A stretch of 64,000 nucleotides of DNA from positions 124,001-188,000 of the forward strand of contig JANQPB010000042.1 of assembly GCA_028285495.1 (NCBI GenBank), written 5' to 3'. How positions within the stretch are numbered: position 1 is the first letter of the stretch; the number at the start of each line of letters is the position of its first letter. Source of the stretch: Acidimicrobiales bacterium (GTDB taxonomy: Bacteria > Actinomycetota > Acidimicrobiia > Acidimicrobiales > SZUA-35). The notes below the pieces were generated by a model, which did not search any database, had not been told where the DNA came from, and saw only the letters and a list, made by a program, of their open reading frames with translations. The translations under genes were made by a program, and so were the position numbers. Positions 40,793 to 48,689 of this stretch are shown here, piece after piece.

Positions 40793-41263
40793 TCACGAAA
40801 CCTCGACCAGCTCGGCCAGCCGCTCCAGGGTCTTGGCCATGTTGACCTCGTGCTTGGCCGGGTAGCCGACCCACTCGTAGAACGGCGGGAACCGGGCCGA
40901 GCCCCAGTCGAACGACTCGGTCACCAGCGTTCCGCCGTCGTTCGGCTCGAGCCGGTAGCGCCAGATGTGGTGACCGAGGTGCCGCCAGGCGATCAGTCGG
41001 TTCTCCTCGAACTCGACGACCTCGTTGCTGATCCGGTAGGGCAGACCAACGCGCATGTCCATGCCGAAGCGGGCGCCGAGGCTCAACCGCTCGGGGTTGC
41101 CCCGAGCCGCCTTGACCGTGCCCGAGCCATCGAAGCGACTGTGGGCGGCCGGGTCGGCCAGCAGGTCGAAGATCGGCTCCGGCGCGGCGGCGATCTGGCG
41201 CTCGGCGGACACCACCCGCTCGCCCGATCCCGTCGTGGTGCCTCCGGTCCCGTCCTCACTCAT
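40793..41263 (-). CDS. SRPBCC family protein
   Basis: A 156-aa SRPBCC domain. VVSAERQIAAAPEPIFDLLADPAAHSRFDGSG is the typical start, then FGMDMRVGLPYRISNEVVEFEENRLIAWRH and the C-terminal helix HEVNMAKTLERLAELVEV. The ligand is unknown. It lies 55 bp after the TIGR01777 epimerase gene on the same strand; in other bacteria these two domains occur together, so they are likely partners. Confidence 0.85.
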   Translation of the reverse strand: MSEDGTGGTTTGSGERVVSAERQIAAAPEPIFDLLADPAAHSRFDGSGTVKAARGNPERLSLGARFGMDMRVGLPYRISNEVVEFEENRLIAWRHLGHHIWRYRLEPNDGGTLVTESFDWGSARFPPFYEWVGYPAKHEVNMAKTLERLAELVEVS

Positions 41264-41318
41264 CGCGTGCTCCTCGTCGTCGACGGCTTCGTTGTCGTTC
41301 GCAACCCGGTCGGTTCGC

Positions 41319-42218
41319 TCAGCGGCCCAGCACGGCCCGCAGGCCGTCCTCGAGCTCGGGCGAGCCGAACTCGAACTCGGACTGCTCGAGCACCTGGGGG
41401 ATCACCCGCAGGCTGTCGAACAGCAGGGCATCGGCCCGATCGGCGCCCATCAACAGCTTCGGTCCGAAGGCCGGGACGGGCAGGATCGACGGTCGACCGA
41501 GCACCCGGGCAAGGGTGGCGGTGTACTCGGCGTTGGTCACCGGCTTCGGGGCGGTGAGGTTGACGGGCCCCTCGATCGTGCCGCCGAGCAGGTGGAGGAT
41601 GGCGCCGGTCACGTCGTCGATCGTGATCCAGGGGATGTACTGCTCGCCCGAGCCGAACTTGCCGCCGACCCCGAGCTTGAACAATGGCAGCAGCTTGCCG
41701 AGGGCACCGCCTGCGGTGCTCTGGACCACGCCGGTCCGGAGGTACACCGTGCGGATCCCGGCCTCGACGGCCGGGGAGGCGGCCGCCTCCCAGTCGACGC
41801 ACAGCTGGGCCAGGAAGTCGTCGGCCGCCGGCGTCTCCTCGGTCGAGATCGCATCGCCCCGCGAGCCGTAGTAGCCGACGGCCGAGCCGGACAGCAGCGC
41901 CGCCGGCGGCCGGTCGAGCTTGGCCAGGGTGGCGGCGAGCAGGGCGGTCGAGTCGACCCTGCTGGAGACGACGAGCCTCCGGTAGGACTCGGTCCAGCGC
42001 TTGTCGCCGATGCCGGCGCCGGCCAGGTTGACGACGGCGTCGATCCCCTCGAGCGACTCGGCGTCGATCGTGCCATCGGACGGCTTCCAGGCGATCTCGT
42101 CCCGGCCCGGCGTCGGCTCGCGGCGAACCAGCCCGATCGGCCGGTGACCGGCCTCGGTCAGCGCAGCGGAGAGGGCCGTGCCGATCAGTCCGCTCGATCC
42201 GGTTATGGCGACATCCAT
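41319..42218 (-). CDS. TIGR01777 family NAD(P)-dependent epimerase (YfcH-like)
   Basis: A 299-aa extended SDR. The cofactor loop is MDVAITGSSGLIGTALSAAL, and the middle GIDAVVNLAGAGIGDKRW and ALLSGSAVGYYGSRGD (active-site Tyr in YYG) are TIGR01777 hallmarks. The C-terminal DUF1731 reads ILPVPAFGPKLLMGADRADALLFDSLRVIP. ATG at 42218 opens the Rossmann strand directly. The family has no settled substrate. It is followed by an SRPBCC gene. Confidence 0.9.
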   Translation of the reverse strand: MDVAITGSSGLIGTALSAALTEAGHRPIGLVRREPTPGRDEIAWKPSDGTIDAESLEGIDAVVNLAGAGIGDKRWTESYRRLVVSSRVDSTALLAATLAKLDRPPAALLSGSAVGYYGSRGDAISTEETPAADDFLAQLCVDWEAAASPAVEAGIRTVYLRTGVVQSTAGGALGKLLPLFKLGVGGKFGSGEQYIPWITIDDVTGAILHLLGGTIEGPVNLTAPKPVTNAEYTATLARVLGRPSILPVPAFGPKLLMGADRADALLFDSLRVIPQVLEQSEFEFGSPELEDGLRAVLGR

Positions 42219-42384
42219 GGTAGTTCGGACCCTTCGTCGTGTGGTCTGGTCGGTGCCGGGAGCCTGGTCCCCGGGCAACGGACAACGATAGATGCGCCGT
42301 TCGCCACCTGGTCGAGTCGGGTGCCGGGCGGCCCGTTAGATTGGACTCCGGTCATGCCGTCGGCCGGGATGGGAGGCACCTCCG

Positions 42385-42474
42385 ATGAGCACTCGGATGC
42401 TGTTGGTCCTGTCGTTGCTGTGCGGGCTGGCCATCCTGGGGGCCTTCGCCCTCCAGGTGGTCATCTCCCGATGA
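42385..42474 (+). CDS. 29-aa single-helix membrane peptide
   Basis: ATG at 42385 opens 29 codons: a short basic N-end (MSTRM), one hydrophobic helix of about 22 residues containing LSLLCGLAILGAFALQVV, and a final Ser-Arg. GGGAGG lies about 8 nt upstream, and a TAGATT box at 42337-42342 could be its -10. It is typical of small membrane proteins missed by length cut-offs. It precedes lpd, but a relation is not shown. Confidence 0.55.
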   Translation: MSTRMLLVLSLLCGLAILGAFALQVVISR

Positions 42475-42490
42475 CCACCTCACCCACCAC

Positions 42491-42496
42491 TAGGAT
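42491..42496 (+). promoter_or_regulatory. -10 box TAGGAT before lpd leader peptide
   Basis: TAGGAT lies 36 bp before the leader ATG at 42533, leaving room for GGAGG at 42519-42523. Confidence 0.4.
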
Positions 42497-42532
42497 CGGC
42501 CCCGCGCCGATGCCGGACGGAGGTTCGCTCCC

Positions 42533-42586
42533 ATGAGCAGCGCCACGCGATGGATCAGAGCTACGGATCAGAAGGTAGGCCAGTGA
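42533..42586 (+). CDS. 17-aa leader peptide overlapping lpd start
   Basis: ATG at 42533 encodes MSSATRWIRATDQKVGQ, and its TGA overlaps the lpd GTG as GTGA. GGAGG lies 9 nt before ATG. The spacing, length and overlap repeat the arrangement seen before dctQ. Translational coupling is the simplest reading. Confidence 0.5.
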   Translation: MSSATRWIRATDQKVGQ

Positions 42587-43983
42587 CCGACCACTTCGAC
42601 GTCGTCGTGATCGGGGGCGGGCCCGGCGGCTACGCCGCCGCCCTCTACGGGGCCTCGGCGGGCCTCAACATCGCCCTCGTCGAGAAGCAGCGGCTCGGCG
42701 GCACGTGCCTGAACGTCGGTTGCATCCCGGCCAAGGAGCTGCTCGAGACCGCCGCCGTCGCCCGCACCGTCGCCCACGCCGGCGACTTCGGCATCGGGGC
42801 CACCATCGGCGAGCTCGACTGGCCGACCACCCTGGCCCGCAAGCAGGGCATCGTCGACCAACTGGTCAACGGCCTGACCGGGCTGCTCAAGGGCCGCAAG
42901 GTCACGGTCTACGATGGCGTCGGGACCCTGGTCGGCGACCATCGGACCGTCAACATCAGGGGCGGCGAGTCTGGCGAGGTCCAGGTCACCGGCGACAACG
43001 TCGTGCTGGCCGCCGGCTCCGTTCCCCGCTCGCTCGACGGGTTCCCGATCGACGATCGCCGCATCGTCACGTCGGACGAGTTCCTGTCGATCCCCGAGGT
43101 CCCGAAGACCGCCGTCGTCATCGGCGGCGGGGCCATCGGGTGTGAGTTCGCCTCCACCATGGCCGATCTCGGGGCCGAGGTGACCATCCTCGAGTACGCG
43201 CCGAAGATCCTGCCCGGCTGCGACGGCGACGTGACCCGGGTGGTCGAGCGGTCGTTCGCCAAGCGCAACATCACCGTGCGGGCCGGCGTCGCCGTGCAGT
43301 CCCAGGTGACCGGCCCGGACGGCGTCACGGTCACGTTCGGCGACGGCGAGACGATCACGGCCGAGACCGTCGTCATGTCGGTCGGGCGCCGCCCGGCGTC
43401 CGACACCCTCGGCCTCGACTCGACCGCCGTCGAGGTCGACGAGCGTGGCTTCATCCGGGTCGACCCGTGGTGCCGGACGACGGTCCCGGGGGTGTGGGCC
43501 ATCGGCGATGTGGTCGACACCGCCCAGCTGGCCCATGTCGCCTTCGCCGAGGGCATCATGATCATCAAGGACATGCTGGGGGAGAGCCCGGTCCCGGTCG
43601 ACTACGACAAGGTCCCGTGGTGCATCTACTGCCATCCCGAGGTCGCCTTCGCCGGCCACTCCGAAGAGTCGGCCAAGGAGGCCGGACACGACGTGGTGGT
43701 GTCGAAGCACCGCTTCACCGGCAACGGTCGGGCCATGATCGTCGGTCAGACCGAGGGCCTGGTGAAGATCATCGCCGAGCGGCAGCCAGACGGCACCGGC
43801 GGGCGGATCCTCGGCGTCCACATGGTCGGGCCGTGGGTGACCGAGCAACTGGGGCAGGGCTACCTGGCGGTGAACTGGGAGGCCACGGTCGACGAGGTCG
43901 CCCACTTCATCCAGCCCCACCCGACCATGAGCGAGCTGTTCGGCGAGAGCGTGCTGGCCCTCACCGGCCGGTCGCTGCACTGA
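42583..43983 (+). CDS. lpdA: Dihydrolipoyl dehydrogenase (E3)
   Basis: A 466-aa flavoprotein that reoxidises dihydrolipoyl groups with NAD+. It shows the FAD loop VVVIGGGPGGYAAAL, the redox disulfide GGTCLNVGCIPAKEL, the NAD loop VVIGGGAIGCEFAS, the second FAD motif GVWAIGDVVDTAQLAHVAFAEG, and a C-terminal interface with HPTMSELFGE giving the catalytic His-Glu. GTG at 42583 has AGAAGG upstream and overlaps a leader ORF; ATG at 42550 is an in-frame alternative. The E2 gene follows about 100 bp on, so it serves the 2-oxoacid dehydrogenases. Confidence 0.95.
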   Translation: MTDHFDVVVIGGGPGGYAAALYGASAGLNIALVEKQRLGGTCLNVGCIPAKELLETAAVARTVAHAGDFGIGATIGELDWPTTLARKQGIVDQLVNGLTGLLKGRKVTVYDGVGTLVGDHRTVNIRGGESGEVQVTGDNVVLAAGSVPRSLDGFPIDDRRIVTSDEFLSIPEVPKTAVVIGGGAIGCEFASTMADLGAEVTILEYAPKILPGCDGDVTRVVERSFAKRNITVRAGVAVQSQVTGPDGVTVTFGDGETITAETVVMSVGRRPASDTLGLDSTAVEVDERGFIRVDPWCRTTVPGVWAIGDVVDTAQLAHVAFAEGIMIIKDMLGESPVPVDYDKVPWCIYCHPEVAFAGHSEESAKEAGHDVVVSKHRFTGNGRAMIVGQTEGLVKIIAERQPDGTGGRILGVHMVGPWVTEQLGQGYLAVNWEATVDEVAHFIQPHPTMSELFGESVLALTGRSLH

Positions 43984-43985
43984 GC

Positions 43986-44015
43986 CCCGGGGCGCCACCC
44001 ACCCGATGCCCCGGG
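43986..44015 (+). terminator. Hairpin between lpd and E2 genes
   Basis: CCCGGGGC (43986-43993) pairs with GCCCCGGG (44008-44015) around a 14-nt loop. Since a -10 box for the E2 gene follows, it may partly separate the two transcripts. Confidence 0.35.
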
Positions 44016-44048
44016 AAGTGAAGGATCATCGCCCCTCAGCGGTTGTCC

Positions 44049-44054
44049 TAGAAT
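44049..44054 (+). promoter_or_regulatory. -10 box TAGAAT of the E2/lipBA unit
   Basis: TAGAAT, one mismatch from TATAAT, 31 bp before the GTG start at 44085. GTGAGGA before the start serves as ribosome binding site. Confidence 0.55.
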
Positions 44055-44084
44055 TGCCTTCCAACCACCACGAAGTGAGGATCA

Positions 44085-45590
44085 GTGGCTGACATCGAGA
44101 TGCCCCAGCTGGGCGAGACCGTGACCGAGGGAACGATCACCCGCTGGTTCAAGGCCGTTGGCGACGCCGTGGCCCGCGACGAGGTGCTGTTCGAGGTCTC
44201 GACCGACAAGGTCGACACCGAGGTGCCGTCGCCGGCCGAGGGCGTCCTGACCGAGATCCGGGTTCCCGAGGGCGAGACGGTCGAGGTGGGGACCGTGCTG
44301 GCGGTGCTCGGCGACGGCGCAGCTGCGCCGGCGGCCCCGGTCGACAACGGCGACGCCGGTGCGGCCAGTCCGCCGTTGCCGCCGACCGAGATGGCGGCTC
44401 CGGCCGAAGCTGCGCCGCCCCCGGCGCCGGCACCCGCACCGGCCCCGGCTCCCGCCCCGGTGGTCGAGACCCCGCCGCCGCCACCTCCGCCCGCGCCGGC
44501 CACCCCGCCAACGCCGCCACCGGCGACCGAGCCGGCCCCGGCCGCGGCGTCGGCCCCACCATCGACCGATGGCAAGGTCCTGTCGCCGGTCGTTCGGCGG
44601 CTGATCGCCGAGTACGGCATCGATCCGGCCGAGATCACCGGCACCGGGCTCGGTGGCCGGATCAGCCGAGACGACGTCCAGCGTCACATCGAGACCAACC
44701 GGCTGTCGTCGCTCGACGCCGACAGCCCCGAGCCCGCCCCGGCGGCCCCGCCGCCTCCAGCCCCGGCCCCGGCCCCGGCAGCCGCCGCCCCGCCTCCCGC
44801 CCCCGCTGCGCCGGCGTCGGCCCCGGTCCCGGCATCGTCGGCGCCGGTTCCGGCCTCGGCCGTGCAGCCCGGCGCCAGGGATGCCGTCGTCCCGCTGTCG
44901 AACATCCGGCTGCGGACAGGTGAGCACATGGTCATGTCGAAGACCGTGGCCCCCCACACGCTGACCGCCATCGAGGTCGACTACGAGGCGGTCGAGCAGG
45001 TCCGCAAGGCCAACGGCGACCAGTTCAAGGCCGAGGAGGGCTTCAGCCTCACCTACCTCCCGTTCATCTCCCGGGCCGCCATCGACGCCCTGCGGGAGTA
45101 CCCGCATCTCAACGCTTCGGTCGGCGACCGCGAGCTGGTGGTCCACAACTACGTGAACCTCGGGATCGCCGTCGACCTCGACTTCCAGGGCCTGCTCGCC
45201 CCGGTCGTTCGCGACGCCGACGGCAAGCGGATGCGATCGATCGCCCGCGACATCGTCGACGTCGCCAGGCGGGCCCGCTCGAAGCAGCTCTCGCCGGACG
45301 AGCTGTCCGGCGGCACATTCACCCTGACCAACGCCGGCAGCTACGGCACGATGATGCAGTTCCCGATCATCAACCAGCCCCAGGTCGCCATCCTGTCGAC
45401 CGACGCCGTGAAGCGGAAGCCGGTCGTCGTCGAGGACGACTTCGGCAACGAGTCGATCGTGGTCCACTCGGTCGGCGTGTTGGCCATGGCCTGGGACCAC
45501 CGGGCGATCGACGGCGCCTACGCCGCCGCCTTCCTGGCCAGGGTCAAGGAGATCCTGGAGACCCGCGACTGGGAGAGCGAGCTGGGGTGA
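44085..45590 (+). CDS. sucB: 2-oxoacid dehydrogenase E2 (dihydrolipoamide acyltransferase)
   Basis: A 501-aa E2 with one lipoyl domain (1-78; lipoylated Lys in FEVSTDKVDTEVPSP), a long Ala/Pro linker (about 85-155), a peripheral-subunit binding domain (VLSPVVRRLIAEYGIDPAEI, RISRDDVQRHIE), a second Ala/Pro linker and a catalytic domain ending AMAWDHRAIDGAYAAAFLARV. The active-site HxxxDG is intact. PSBD and catalytic parts resemble the actinobacterial SucB/DlaT protein that serves both pyruvate and 2-oxoglutarate complexes. The LipB-LipA gene starts 31 bp after the stop, so substrate and lipoylation enzyme are made together. Confidence 0.93.
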   Translation: MADIEMPQLGETVTEGTITRWFKAVGDAVARDEVLFEVSTDKVDTEVPSPAEGVLTEIRVPEGETVEVGTVLAVLGDGAAAPAAPVDNGDAGAASPPLPPTEMAAPAEAAPPPAPAPAPAPAPAPVVETPPPPPPPAPATPPTPPPATEPAPAAASAPPSTDGKVLSPVVRRLIAEYGIDPAEITGTGLGGRISRDDVQRHIETNRLSSLDADSPEPAPAAPPPPAPAPAPAAAAPPPAPAAPASAPVPASSAPVPASAVQPGARDAVVPLSNIRLRTGEHMVMSKTVAPHTLTAIEVDYEAVEQVRKANGDQFKAEEGFSLTYLPFISRAAIDALREYPHLNASVGDRELVVHNYVNLGIAVDLDFQGLLAPVVRDADGKRMRSIARDIVDVARRARSKQLSPDELSGGTFTLTNAGSYGTMMQFPIINQPQVAILSTDAVKRKPVVVEDDFGNESIVVHSVGVLAMAWDHRAIDGAYAAAFLARVKEILETRDWESELG

Positions 45591-45621
45591 GCACACGGGG
45601 GTCCAGTGCGGAGGCCCGCCG

Positions 45622-47427
45622 ATGGCGCTGACCTCACCGACCACCGGACCGGTGGCCGCGCCCCCGATCCAACCGCTGCGGGCCCGGTGGCTCGGCACGG
45701 TCGACTACGCCGAGGCGTTGGACCTGCAGCACGCGCTGTTCGACGGTGACGGCGACCACCTCCTGCTGCTCGAGCACCCGCCGGTCTACACCCTCGGTCG
45801 CAGCGGCAGCCTCGACCACCTGCTGGTCGACGCCGAGGCCAGGGACATCGACGTGCTGCGGGTCAACCGGGGCGGCGACATCACCTTCCACGGTCCCGGC
45901 CAGATCGTCGGCTACCCGATCCTGAGCGTCCCCGGGAAGCGGGGCGGCGGGATGGCCGACACGGCGGCCTACGTGCACCGGGTCGAGCAGACGATCATCG
46001 ACACGCTGGCCGCGCTCGGGCTCGAAGGCGGGCGGCTCGACGGCTTCCCCGGCGTCTGGCTCGACGCCGACGGCCAACGACCGCGCAAGATCGCGGCGGT
46101 CGGGGTGCGGCTCTCCCGCAGTCGGTCGATGCACGGCTTCGCCATCAACGTCGACGTCGACCTCGAGCACTTCGAGGCCATCGTGCCCTGTGGCATCACC
46201 GACAAGGGGGTCACGTCGCTGCGGCGGGAGGGCTCCGACGCCACCGTCGACGAGGTGGCCGACCTGCTGGTCGAAGCGGCGGCCGCCAACCTGGCGCCGG
46301 GGCGGCCGATCGACCGCTCCGACGTGGTCCACCGCAGCCGCACGGTCGACCTGGCCCCGTTCTCCCGGGGTCTCGGACCGGGCGAGCCGGTCCGGCCGAG
46401 GCCGGCCGGCCCGACGATCGGCGACCGGGCGCCGGGCGGCGGAGCGCCTGCGACCCCGACATTGCCCAAAGATCAGCCGAGACCCCAGCCGGAGGCCGAG
46501 CCGTCGTCCGGCGTGCCCGTCCGGCTGCTCGGCCGGCTCGAGAAGGCGGGCGTCAGCGGCGGCCTCGACATCGGGGCCAGGAAGCCGGCCTGGATGAAGG
46601 TGGCGCTGCGGACCGATCCGGCCTACCAGGAGCTGCGACGGACCGCCCGCGAGCTCGAGCTGACCACGGTCTGCGAGGAGGCGGGCTGCCCCAACATCTA
46701 CGAGTGCTGGAACGAGGGCACCGCCACCTTCATGCTGCTGGGCGAGCGCTGCACCCGGGCCTGCGGCTTCTGCCTGGTCGACACCCGTCGACCGGAGGCG
46801 GTCGACGACGACGAACCGGCGCGGGTGGCCGAAGCCGTCGACCGACTCGGCCTCGACTTCGCCGTACTGACCATGGTCGCCCGCGACGACCTGCCGGACG
46901 GCGGCGCCGCCGCGGTTGCCGCCACCGTCGAGGCGATCCGCCGCCGCACCCCGTCGGCCGGGGTCGAGGTGCTGATCTCCGACCTCAAGGGCTCCGCCGC
47001 CGACCTCGACACCGTCTGCGGGGCCAGGCCCGACATCCTCAACCACAACGTCGAGACCGTGCCCCGGCTCCAGCGGGCCGTCCGCCCGTCGGCCGGGTAT
47101 GCCAGGAGCCTGACCGTCCTGGCCAGGGCCGCCAAGGCCGGCCTGACCACCAAGTCGGGCCTCATCGTCGGCATGGGGGAGACGTTCGACGAGGTCGTGG
47201 GCACCCTGGCCGACCTGGCCGCCGTCGGGGTCGACATCGTCACGATCGGCCAGTACCTGCGGCCGACCTCACACCACCTGCCGATCGCCCGGTGGTGGAC
47301 GCCGGACGAGTTCGACGAGCTCAGGCGCATCGGGACCCGCGAGCTCGGTCTGGCCCACGTCGAGGCTTCGCCGCTCACCCGGTCGAGCCACCACGCCGGC
47401 AGCATCGCCCGCTCGGTCGACGGCTGA
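45622..47427 (+). CDS. Octanoyltransferase-lipoyl synthase fusion (LipB-LipA)
   Basis: A 601-aa fusion that would do both steps of lipoate assembly. Residues 1-225 are LipB: RGGDITFHGPGQIVGYP from residue 83, Lys156 (KIAAVGVRL) and the acyl-accepting Cys190 (PCGITDKGVTSL). Residues about 226-300 are a Pro/Gly-rich linker. Residues about 300-601 are LipA, a radical-SAM enzyme: auxiliary cluster cysteines 351, 356, 362 (CEEAGCPNIYEC), SAM-cluster cysteines 377, 381, 384 (CTRACGFC) and the terminal RSSHHAG serine motif. GGAGG precedes ATG. There is no stop or frameshift between the parts. Separate genes are the rule elsewhere. Confidence 0.95.
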   Translation: MALTSPTTGPVAAPPIQPLRARWLGTVDYAEALDLQHALFDGDGDHLLLLEHPPVYTLGRSGSLDHLLVDAEARDIDVLRVNRGGDITFHGPGQIVGYPILSVPGKRGGGMADTAAYVHRVEQTIIDTLAALGLEGGRLDGFPGVWLDADGQRPRKIAAVGVRLSRSRSMHGFAINVDVDLEHFEAIVPCGITDKGVTSLRREGSDATVDEVADLLVEAAAANLAPGRPIDRSDVVHRSRTVDLAPFSRGLGPGEPVRPRPAGPTIGDRAPGGGAPATPTLPKDQPRPQPEAEPSSGVPVRLLGRLEKAGVSGGLDIGARKPAWMKVALRTDPAYQELRRTARELELTTVCEEAGCPNIYECWNEGTATFMLLGERCTRACGFCLVDTRRPEAVDDDEPARVAEAVDRLGLDFAVLTMVARDDLPDGGAAAVAATVEAIRRRTPSAGVEVLISDLKGSAADLDTVCGARPDILNHNVETVPRLQRAVRPSAGYARSLTVLARAAKAGLTTKSGLIVGMGETFDEVVGTLADLAAVGVDIVTIGQYLRPTSHHLPIARWWTPDEFDELRRIGTRELGLAHVEASPLTRSSHHAGSIARSVDG

Positions 47428-47464
47428 CCGTCGGCCGGCGCCCGGCCCCACCCGCCCGACCGGC

Positions 47465-47719
47465 TCAGCTCCGACGACGGCGGCTGACGAGCGGTCGGAA
47501 CCCGAACCAGAGGCTGGCCAGGGCCATCCATGCCAGGTGGATGACCGCGACGGCGATGGCCCCCCGGAGCACCCACCCGATCGTGACGATCAGCAGTCCG
47601 AGCTGGTGACCCCAGATGGCCAGCCGGTTCTGCTCGGCCACGACGGACGAGAGCTTGACGGCGATCGGCAGGGCCAAGCCGTAGCCGACCAGGAAGAGGG
47701 CCGTCGAGATCGGGTGCAC
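47465..47719 (-). CDS. Small membrane protein
   Basis: An 84-aa protein with two to three hydrophobic segments (TALFLVGYGLALPIAV; LGLLIVTIGWVLRGAIAVAV; LAWMALASLWFGF) and a very basic end (VSRRRRS). GTG at 47719 is placed 8 nt after a TAGGGT box. Family not recognised. It converges with lipBA. Confidence 0.65.
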   Translation of the reverse strand: MHPISTALFLVGYGLALPIAVKLSSVVAEQNRLAIWGHQLGLLIVTIGWVLRGAIAVAVIHLAWMALASLWFGFRPLVSRRRRS

Positions 47720-47727
47720 CGAACAGC

Positions 47728-47733
47728 ACCCTA
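47728..47733 (-). promoter_or_regulatory. -10 box TAGGGT, leaderless start at 47719
   Basis: On the minus strand TAGGGT ends 8 nt before GTG at 47719. Confidence 0.45.
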
Positions 47734-47766
47734 CTGCCGCCCCCGGCCGCTCCTGCGATCGGCCGC

Positions 47767-48597
47767 TCAGCCGGACAGCTTGATGATGGTCGGGCCGTCC
47801 CGTCCCGGCTCGACCAGCGAACCCTGACCCCGCTTGGCCACGATGGCGAGCACGTCGTCCGCCCGCTCGCCGGCCCGGTTGCGGATCTCGGCCTGGGCCA
47901 GCTCGAACGCCGACAGCAGTCGATCCCCGTAGCACCAGGGCGACGAGTCGAGCAGGTCGAGCTCGATGCGGCCGACGAGCTGCTCGGCCGACTCCCGACT
48001 GGTCAGCAGCCGAGGCAGGGCCCGGAGGACGGCCCGCCGGTGCAGCTGCCGCTGCCACCACTCGCCGAGCTGGTCGATCGGCTCGGTCGGCGGCAGCGCC
48101 CCGAGGAAGCGGTCGACGGCGTCCTGGCCCGACCGCTGGATGGCCGCCCGACCGTCGGCCCCGCTGATCCAGGGCTCCAGGGTCGAGCGACTGGTGGCCA
48201 CCAGGAAGCGGTCGACGGCGTCGCGCAACCGGTCGGCCTCCTCGGCGATCGCCCCCATCGAGTCGTCGAGCAGCGTCTCGGCCCGCGGCACCGCCGTCGA
48301 CTCCCAGTACTCGTTGGCGTTCGGCACCAGACCGGCCCGTCGCAGGCGTCGGATCTGGCGCTGGGTCGCCGACAGCTCCCGCCGGTCGAGCCCGTGGAGC
48401 TCGACGGCGCGGTCGAGCCGACCGGCCAACCGGTCGGCGGCGTCCCGCGACGCCCGCCCGAGGCGGCGCCTCGCCGTCTCGAAGTCGGGGGGTGGCGCGT
48501 CCGCCGGCGGGTCGACCGCCTGCGGCTCCTCCGCCTGGTGTCCAGCCGGCCCGACCGTGGGCTCCGCCGCCGGACGGGTTCTCACGAGCTCGTCCAT
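47767..48597 (-). CDS. Hypothetical helical protein
   Basis: A 276-aa soluble protein with a Pro/Ala-rich first 40 residues, then mostly charged helices (FETARRRLGRASRDAADRLAG, ATQRQIRRLRRAGLVPNANEY, EEADRLRDAVDRFLVATSRST). Late in the chain LLDSSPWCYGDRLLSAFELAQAEIRNRAGE stands out. No signal peptide or known motif. It may bind nucleic acid or act in a complex, but nothing shows this. Confidence 0.62.
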   Translation of the reverse strand: MDELVRTRPAAEPTVGPAGHQAEEPQAVDPPADAPPPDFETARRRLGRASRDAADRLAGRLDRAVELHGLDRRELSATQRQIRRLRRAGLVPNANEYWESTAVPRAETLLDDSMGAIAEEADRLRDAVDRFLVATSRSTLEPWISGADGRAAIQRSGQDAVDRFLGALPPTEPIDQLGEWWQRQLHRRAVLRALPRLLTSRESAEQLVGRIELDLLDSSPWCYGDRLLSAFELAQAEIRNRAGERADDVLAIVAKRGQGSLVEPGRDGPTIIKLSG

Positions 48598-48675
48598 CTG
48601 TCCCGGTCCATCCTTGGTCCGCGGTTGTCGTTCCTGATTCCTCTTCGGAAGCTGGCGGGGCCGCGACGAGGGCCA

Positions 48676-48681
48676 TACGGT
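48676..48681 (+). promoter_or_regulatory. -10 box TACGGT, leaderless start at 48690
   Basis: TACGGT ends 8 nt before ATG at 48690. Confidence 0.55.
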
Positions 48682-48689
48682 TCATCTTC

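Noticed and set aside
44400..44870. Ala/Pro-rich repetitive tracts in the E2 gene as possible independent repeats
   Set aside because: These are the usual flexible linkers between lipoyl, binding and catalytic domains of E2 proteins.
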